From: Sulfurimonas sp.
Lineage (GTDB): Bacteria; Campylobacterota; Campylobacteria; Campylobacterales; Sulfurimonadaceae
DNA length: 11,029 nt
Assembly (NCBI GenBank): GCA_027047745.1
Contig: JALTUB010000361.1
Span: 1 to 11,029, forward strand
Direction: 5' to 3'
A program made the position numbers and the translations under genes. The notes beneath the pieces were generated by a model. That model made no database searches, was not told the DNA's origin, and saw only the letters and a program-made list of their open reading frames with translations. Within the stretch, counting starts at the first letter, position 1. The number at the start of each line of letters is the position of its first letter. Shown here piece by piece: positions 6,335 through 11,029 of the stretch.

Positions 6335-7241
6335 TTTTTCTTTGAAAAACTAGATTTTTTAGACTTTTTTCTTCGTCAAGACTTGCAAATTCTTCTAAAT
6401 TTTCTAGTTTTTTTATAAATCTAAAACTTGGTGCCCACTCTTTCATGAGTTCAATAATGAAGTTACTATCAAGATTTGGTGAGTTTAAACAAGACAGCAA
6501 AACACAATCTTCACTTGCTAGTTGAGGCAATTTTTTGATGATTTTTTCATAATCTTTTGTAGCCTCAAAACTCCCCTTTTGAAAACTTGGTGGGTCTATG
6601 ATGATGAGGTCGTATGGACCTTTTTTCTTTAAAGCTGAAAATGATTTTAGTATGTTATATGGTAAAAAACTTGTCCCTCTTGGGTCTAGATTGTTAAGAG
6701 AATGATTTGCCATTCCAACTTTAAGAGAACCCTTACTCATATCCACATTAACAACTTCATAAGCACCACCAAACTTTGCAGCAAGTGAAAAAGCACAAGT
6801 GTAAGAGAACAGATTTAAAACTCTTTTATCTTTTGCGTTTTCTCTAACAAATGAACGACCATTTTTCATATCTGGAAAATAACCTGAGTTCTTGTTTGAA
6901 AGAAGATTGAGTTTTATTTTGATGCCATTTTCTATAACATAGAGATTCTCTTCTAATTCACCAACTAAAACTTCACTTGGAGAGCCTTGAAGATACCTTT
7001 TTTGGACAACAAGAGTTTTATATTTCGAGTATTTTATAAAAGAGATAAGCATATCTATTAGCTCGGCTTCACTATCCTCTTGAAAATACAGAGCAACACT
7101 TAAAATATCATCTATACTATCAATAGTTAAATGTCTCCACCCCTCGTATAGTCCACCACGACCATGAAAAACTCTTTTAAATTCATCAGTTGTAGTTGAT
7201 GTATTTTTTTCTAAATGAGCTTTTATATCTTCAATAGTCAT
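6321..7241 (-). CDS. Class I SAM-dependent methyltransferase, RlmI/RlmK-like (COG1092 type)
   Basis: Probably an rRNA base methyltransferase of the RlmI/RlmK group. Using the ATG at 7241 it has 306 aa. The N-terminal part (1 to about 110) includes FHGRGGLYEGWRHL (25-38), which links it to the RlmK-like branch. The Rossmann core follows: SGYFPDMKNGR (119-129; RlmI proteins have a GYYLDQR-type motif here), motif I VLNLFSYTCAFS (141-152), the acidic SAM-ribose residue D167 in VVNVDMSK, and motif IV DLIIIDPPSF (211-220). There is no PUA RNA-binding domain as in RlmI and no THUMP domain as in RlmL/K fusions. A TTG five codons upstream (7256) is in frame, but the ATG overlapping the cysS stop as TAATG is the better start. 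It is the last gene of the murJ-cysS operon. The modified base is not known. Confidence 0.83.
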   Translation of the reverse strand: MTIEDIKAHLEKNTSTTTDEFKRVFHGRGGLYEGWRHLTIDSIDDILSVALYFQEDSEAELIDMLISFIKYSKYKTLVVQKRYLQGSPSEVLVGELEENLYVIENGIKIKLNLLSNKNSGYFPDMKNGRSFVRENAKDKRVLNLFSYTCAFSLAAKFGGAYEVVNVDMSKGSLKVGMANHSLNNLDPRGTSFLPYNILKSFSALKKKGPYDLIIIDPPSFQKGSFEATKDYEKIIKKLPQLASEDCVLLSCLNSPNLDSNFIIELMKEWAPSFRFIKKLENLEEFASLDEEKSLKNLVFQRKINNK

Positions 7242-8641
7242 TAAACTTTTTCCCAAAATGTACCTCGAGGTGTATCCATAATATTTACTCCAAAAGCTAA
7301 AATCTCATCTCTAAGTTTGTCTGATAACTCAAAATCTTTCTCTTTTTTTGCTTCGTTTCGTTTCATGATTAGTGAGTCGATTTTTTCTTTTATCTCTTCA
7401 CTAACACCAAATTGAAAATACTCATAAGGATTTTTAACTCCAAAACCTAAGACTTTTTCTATGAATAGTAGGTTTGAGATACTCTCTTTTTTAAGTGATT
7501 TATGTTTACCAGCACTATCAAGTGTTTCATTTGCACTACTTATCATTTCATCTATAAGTGCAAGTGCAGATGATATATTCAAGTCATCATTTAAAGCATC
7601 TAGTAAATTAGCTCTAAAGATAGTTTCTTCTTTATTTACAGCTAAGCCAAAAAGTCGTTTTTTTAGTCTATAAATCTTATCTAGTCTTTTTTTAGAAACT
7701 TCCAAATCTGTTGTATTAAAATTGAAATTACTTCTATAATGCGTACTTAAAAGATAAAAACGCAATACTTCACCATCATACTCTTTAAGTGCATCTTTTA
7801 AGAAAAAACTATTACCTAAGGATTTAGACATTTTCTCGCCATTTATGTTTACAAAACCATTGTGCATCCAATAAGCAGCTAGTTGATGGTTTGATGAACA
7901 ACGAGTTTGTGCCGCTTCATTTTCATGATGAGGAAAAAGTAGGTCTGCACCACCACCATGAATATCAATAGCATAAGGCATATCAGGTTTTGCTAAATGT
8001 TTTTCTATCATAGCAGAACACTCTAAGTGCCAACCTGGACGACCATCTCCAAAAGGACTCTCATAAGTAATAGTATCATCTTTAACTGATTTCCAAAGAG
8101 CAAAATCTGCTGAGTTTCGCTTTAGAGAAGAGGACTCAACTCTCTCTTGTCTTTCATCTTCTTCTTGCACTCTGTTTGAGAGAGTCAGATATTTATTATC
8201 GCTTGAAGTATCAAAATACACATCACCTTCAGTAGTTCTATAAGCATGGTTTGAATCTATGAGTTTTTGTATCATCTCTTGCATAGCTTGAAGTGACTCT
8301 GTAGCCTTTGGTTCAATGTCAGGACGAGATACACCTATAGCCTCCATCTCTTGATGAAAAGCTTCAGTATAAAAGTCTGTAATCTCTTTTATATCTTTAC
8401 CTAAAGCAACTGCTTTTTTGATGATTTTATCATCTATATCAGTTATATTTCTAGCATAAGTTACTTCATAGTTATTAGCTTTTAAAACGCGTGTTAAAAG
8501 GTCAAAAACTAAGGCTGACTTTGCATGTCCCAAATGGGCATCATCATAAACTGTAGGACCACAGACATAAAGAGAAACTTTTCCCTCTTGAAGTGGAGTA
8601 AAATCTCTTTTTTGTTTTTTTGCTGAATCGTATATTTGCAT
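7241..8641 (-). CDS. cysS: Cysteinyl-tRNA synthetase
   Basis: CysS charges tRNA-Cys with cysteine in the cytoplasm. It is a class I synthetase of 466 aa, the usual size. The HIGH motif appears as HLGH (36-39) after LYVCGPTVYDDA. KMSKS is at 270-274, followed by LGNS. Predicted zinc ligands, which give cysteine selectivity, are C27, C208 (WHLECSAM), H238 and E242 (FPHHENE), matching C28, C209, H234 and E238 of the E. coli enzyme. The helical anticodon-binding part with a DALNDDLN segment and the C-terminal LSDKLRDEILAFGV end the protein. AAGAGAA about 8 bases before the ATG is the ribosome site. The gene follows murJ after 21 bases and shares one base with the methyltransferase gene, so all three are likely one transcript. 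Confidence 0.97.
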   Translation of the reverse strand: MQIYDSAKKQKRDFTPLQEGKVSLYVCGPTVYDDAHLGHAKSALVFDLLTRVLKANNYEVTYARNITDIDDKIIKKAVALGKDIKEITDFYTEAFHQEMEAIGVSRPDIEPKATESLQAMQEMIQKLIDSNHAYRTTEGDVYFDTSSDNKYLTLSNRVQEEDERQERVESSSLKRNSADFALWKSVKDDTITYESPFGDGRPGWHLECSAMIEKHLAKPDMPYAIDIHGGGADLLFPHHENEAAQTRCSSNHQLAAYWMHNGFVNINGEKMSKSLGNSFFLKDALKEYDGEVLRFYLLSTHYRSNFNFNTTDLEVSKKRLDKIYRLKKRLFGLAVNKEETIFRANLLDALNDDLNISSALALIDEMISSANETLDSAGKHKSLKKESISNLLFIEKVLGFGVKNPYEYFQFGVSEEIKEKIDSLIMKRNEAKKEKDFELSDKLRDEILAFGVNIMDTPRGTFWEKV

Positions 8642-8662
8642 TTGTATTTTCTCTTATTTTTA

Positions 8663-10072
8663 TCAATTTATAAAATGTTGGAGATATTTTTGTAAATAAA
8701 TTAGAATAATCACAAAAATAATCGCACCTAAAACCAAATAAATAGTATATTTTGAACGAAGTATATCAAAAAAGTTTTTTAGACCAAAAGCAGATACCGT
8801 AAAAATAAAACTTATATAACCACCGATGGTACTTGCAAGAGCTAAACCAGCTACTCCAAGAGGAGATATAAAAGCAAGTGCTAAGATAATATAAGAGACT
8901 AAAGAGATTGTAGCTATCTTAGCTGCCTTCATCTGCATCTCTTTAGCATAAAGCCATAAAACAAGTAGTTTTTGCAATCCAAAAGGTAAAAGACCAAACA
9001 TATACATCTTTAAAACTAAGGTTGTATTTTGTGTATCTTGTGCGTCAAAAGCACCTCTCTCAAAGAGCAACCATGTAATCTCATGAGAGAGAATAATGCC
9101 CCCAAGTGTACTTGCTGTGAGTAAAAAAGCTAAAAACCAAAATGCTTTTTCTAAGTATGCTTTTGCTTTTTTTTCGTCATTGTTTTTTAGGTATCTTGCA
9201 ACTCTTGGAAAAAGGGCAACTGAAGTTGCGATGGCAAAAAGAGCAAGAGGGAGTTGAAAGATACGATTTGCATAGTAGAGATAGGAGATAGAACCAGTTG
9301 CTAAAAAAGAGGCTAAAAAAGTATCTAAAAAAGCAGAAACTTGAGCTGTTGAATTTCCCCACATTGCTAGAAAAAAGTTTTTACGAAACTTGATACTATC
9401 CTCTTTTATGATTTGTGATTTAACTCTTAGATATTTAAACCCACCTATAAGCATCTTTAAAAGACCTAGCTTATATATGGCTATGATATGTACTGCTAGT
9501 TGCATAATACCACCAAAAACAACACCAAAACTAAGATAATAGACGATTTCATCATGTGATTTGTTTTGTGAAAAATATAGAGCTAAAATAAGAGATATAT
9601 TTAAAAGTGCTGTAGAAAAGGCAGTAGTTGCAAAGTGATGTTTGTATTGTAACATTGCACTTAAAAAAGTTACAAAAAATATAAGAGGAAGATACCAAAA
9701 GTTTATAGCAACAAATGGTGAAGCTAAAGATATTTCTTCATCAGAAAAACCTACTGCAATGGCTTTCGTAAAAAGAGAGGGAAAAAGGTTTACTAAAAGC
9801 GTTATAAGCAAAATTATAGATATAAATGTTAAAAATATATTTACAGACAATATAGCTTTATGTTTTGTTCTTGCAAAAGCTGGTATGTAAACTTGTGTAA
9901 AAGCACCCTCGGCAAAAATACGACGAAAGAGATTTGGTAGTTTAAATGCAACAAAGAATATATCACTATAGATGTTTGCACCAAGTGCAGAAGCAGTTAG
10001 TAAATCTCTAATAAATCCTAAAATTCTTGAGATTAAAATCCCAAAACTATTGGTAAAAATGGCTCTAAACAT
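8663..10072 (-). CDS. murJ: Lipid II flippase MurJ (MviN family)
   Basis: MurJ is a MOP-superfamily inner-membrane protein that moves lipid II to the periplasmic face for peptidoglycan synthesis. The N-terminus carries the family signature: SRILGFIRDLLTASALG (15-31) and FKLPNLFRRIFAEGAFTQ (43-60), whose arginines and glutamate line the cavity in studied homologues. LYYANRIFQLPLALFAIATS (265-284) and ALFPRVAR (286-293) are equally typical, as is LLFERGAFDAQDT (335-347). About 13-14 membrane segments are expected. At 469 aa it is somewhat shorter than E. coli MurJ (511 aa), with no obvious loss in the core. It heads a minus-strand operon with cysS and the methyltransferase gene and is divergent from a FapA-like gene. 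Murein flipping is essential, so expression is probably constitutive. Confidence 0.95.
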   Translation of the reverse strand: MFRAIFTNSFGILISRILGFIRDLLTASALGANIYSDIFFVAFKLPNLFRRIFAEGAFTQVYIPAFARTKHKAILSVNIFLTFISIILLITLLVNLFPSLFTKAIAVGFSDEEISLASPFVAINFWYLPLIFFVTFLSAMLQYKHHFATTAFSTALLNISLILALYFSQNKSHDEIVYYLSFGVVFGGIMQLAVHIIAIYKLGLLKMLIGGFKYLRVKSQIIKEDSIKFRKNFFLAMWGNSTAQVSAFLDTFLASFLATGSISYLYYANRIFQLPLALFAIATSVALFPRVARYLKNNDEKKAKAYLEKAFWFLAFLLTASTLGGIILSHEITWLLFERGAFDAQDTQNTTLVLKMYMFGLLPFGLQKLLVLWLYAKEMQMKAAKIATISLVSYIILALAFISPLGVAGLALASTIGGYISFIFTVSAFGLKNFFDILRSKYTIYLVLGAIIFVIILIYLQKYLQHFIN

Positions 10073-10106
10073 TGGCTTTCTTGCTTCTTTTTTATTAATT
10101 TACATA

Positions 10107-10114
10107 ATTTTAAC
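10107..10114 (-). promoter_or_regulatory. Candidate -10 box for the murJ-cysS operon
   Basis: On the minus strand this reads GTTAAAAT, an exact gnTAnAAT match, and would start transcription near 10100 with a leader of about 28 bases. It is the left arm of an inverted repeat whose right arm is the promoter candidate of the divergent gene. Confidence 0.45.
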
Positions 10115-10123
10115 AAATATTTA

Positions 10124-10131
10124 GTTAAAAT
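10124..10131 (+). promoter_or_regulatory. Candidate -10 box for the FapA-like gene
   Basis: GTTAAAAT fits gnTAnAAT exactly and would start transcription near 10138, giving a leader of about 32 bases. The following leader is A-rich and has only a weak ribosome site (GTGAG, 10159-10163) before the ATG at 10170. Confidence 0.45.
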
Positions 10132-10169
10132 GAACTGCAAAAATTAAAAATAATATTAGTGAGTGATAA

Positions 10170-11029
10170 ATGGCCCTATTTGGAACTGCAAAAAAAGAGA
10201 CTGCTGTTATACAAAAAAAAGTTCGTCCTACAGTTGTGAGAACACAAAATGTTGCAAAAGAACTTCAGTCTATAGCTAAATCATATGAGATAAAAGCAGA
10301 TGATTTAGATTTTAATATCTTTGAAATACAAACATTTAAACGAATGAATGATGCAGAGAAGAGTATAGTTGGAGAGTGGGAAAGAATATCTGAGGATGGT
10401 TTATATGAACTAGATGAAGAGCATACACTTTTAAACCCTAATTTTCAGATAAAACAGATGTATGAAGTTGAAGTATTTTTAAAAAATACAGATACTCATA
10501 AGTATAAAGATTTTAAACTTGCAATTGGTGCAAATGCAACAAAATGTAAAGTCTATTTAAGTATCTTAGCAGGTTCAAAGATACAATATAATAATCTACT
10601 AGAAGAAGACTTTAAAGACATGATAACTAAACGAAAGATTCGTGCTGGTATTTTAGTTGATATTTTTGATGAAATGGTAGATGATGTTATCTCAAAGATT
10701 ACATCACATATAAGAGTTCAAGAAAAAGCAGAATACAAAAAGAATGAAACTGTACTGATAGCTCAAGGATATGAACCAACTTTAACTGTCAATGATAAGC
10801 TTATACTACATTATGATAAAAAAGAAGAGGTAGATGAAAACACGAAGATCGATTACTCTTCAAGAGGTTTCATACAAAGTGTTCAAGAGGGTGAACTGCT
10901 TATAGAATATGTAAAGGCAAAAAAAGGAAAGCCAGGACGAAATTGCCGTGGTGAATATATGAGTCCAACTGAACCAACAACAAAAAATGAGCCAAAGTTT
11001 AATATTGACGATACTATAAAAAAAGTTGA
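10170..11029 (+). CDS. FapA/DUF342 family protein, 3' end missing at window edge
   Basis: An open frame of 286 codons plus two bases runs to the window edge without a stop, so the C-terminus is missing. An in-frame TAA directly precedes the ATG, which makes this the first possible start (MALFGTAKKE). The stretch IAQGYEPTLTVNDKLILHY (197-215), then IDYSSRGFIQSVQEGELL (227-244) and the hallmark GKPGRNCRGEYM (253-264), matches the N-terminal region of FapA/DUF342 (COG1315) proteins, where the motif is GKPGxxVxGE. The complete protein would normally continue into a beta-helical region and a coiled coil, about 550-650 aa in total. FapA-type proteins have been tied to flagellar assembly and polar placement in Vibrio; the function in Campylobacterota is not settled. 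The first 190 residues are poorly conserved. A DUF342 gene divergent from murJ is, from memory, also found in Campylobacter. Confidence 0.8.
   Translation, partial: MALFGTAKKETAVIQKKVRPTVVRTQNVAKELQSIAKSYEIKADDLDFNIFEIQTFKRMNDAEKSIVGEWERISEDGLYELDEEHTLLNPNFQIKQMYEVEVFLKNTDTHKYKDFKLAIGANATKCKVYLSILAGSKIQYNNLLEEDFKDMITKRKIRAGILVDIFDEMVDDVISKITSHIRVQEKAEYKKNETVLIAQGYEPTLTVNDKLILHYDKKEEVDENTKIDYSSRGFIQSVQEGELLIEYVKAKKGKPGRNCRGEYMSPTEPTTKNEPKFNIDDTIKKV

Larger units (their letters stand above)
10107..10131. repeat. 8-bp inverted repeat formed by two divergent -10 boxes
   Basis: ATTTTAAC (10107-10114) and GTTAAAAT (10124-10131) are perfect reverse complements separated by 9 bases, centre to centre 17 bases apart. 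Each arm reads as an extended -10 on the strand leading away from the other gene. The repeat is either a pair of mirror-image promoters or an operator for a dimeric regulator, or both. Confidence 0.5.

Noticed and set aside
6335..6349. TTTTTC-TTT-GAAAAA hairpin just past the DJ-1 stop as a terminator.
   Set aside because: The stem is nearly all A-T with a 3-base loop inside the methyltransferase coding region; too weak to call.
7242..7256. Longer methyltransferase start at a TTG (7256), adding five residues and overlapping cysS by 16 bases.
   Set aside because: The ATG at 7241 forms the same TAATG coupling seen between pyrD and the peptidase gene; a TTG start is less likely.
1..11029. Genomic island, phage, IS element, CRISPR, tRNA or defence system.
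   Set aside because: Genes are tightly packed housekeeping types with uniform AT-rich character. There are no transposase, integrase, repeat array or cloverleaf signals, and all gaps are under 100 bases.

Overview
The window is AT-rich, densely packed chromosomal DNA from a Campylobacterota (epsilonproteobacterial) bacterium. A free-living Sulfurimonas-like lineage is my best guess. The assignment rests on protein character (Lys/Ile-rich proteins, a FapA/DUF342 protein divergent from murJ, the murJ-cysS pair, the pyrD-M16 peptidase pair) and on -10 boxes of the form gnTAnAAT with no obvious -35. It is an inference, not a database match. I see no mobile elements, CRISPR arrays, tRNA or rRNA genes, and no gene-free stretch longer than about 100 bases.

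Left third (1-3304, plus strand): an OmpR/PhoB-type response regulator without a partner kinase in view; a two-domain DUF695-RraB protein behind its own likely promoter; and, abutting it, a 602-residue fusion of an MFS-type (LplT-like) transporter with a PlsC acyltransferase. The fusion probably imports and re-acylates lysophospholipids. It stops where related three-domain proteins continue into an acyl-ACP synthetase, and a 16-codon reading frame overlaps its stop codon. A hairpin at 3333-3362 separates it from the next, convergent operon.

Middle (3347-6334): a minus-strand operon of pyrD (class 2 dihydroorotate dehydrogenase) followed by a secreted M16 zinc peptidase, joined by a one-base TAATG overlap. 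Divergent from pyrD is a DJ-1/PfpI-family gene. The 76-bp gap between them holds candidate promoters and a tandem 10-bp repeat.

Right part (6321-11029): a minus-strand operon murJ - cysS - class I SAM methyltransferase (RlmI/RlmK-like, without a PUA domain). cysS and the methyltransferase gene are again joined by TAATG. The methyltransferase gene ends inside the DJ-1 gene, a 14-bp tail-to-tail overlap. Divergent from murJ, a FapA-like gene runs off the right edge. Its promoter and the murJ promoter appear as mirror-image -10 boxes in one inverted repeat.

Functionally this is mostly housekeeping: peptidoglycan precursor flipping, tRNA charging, rRNA modification, pyrimidine synthesis and envelope lipid repair, plus one signalling protein and one possible RNA-decay modulator. 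I do not see a clear new multi-gene system. The points most worth checking are the RraB-domain protein in a clade whose model members lack RNase E, the two-domain transporter-acyltransferase, and the two compact divergent promoter regions.
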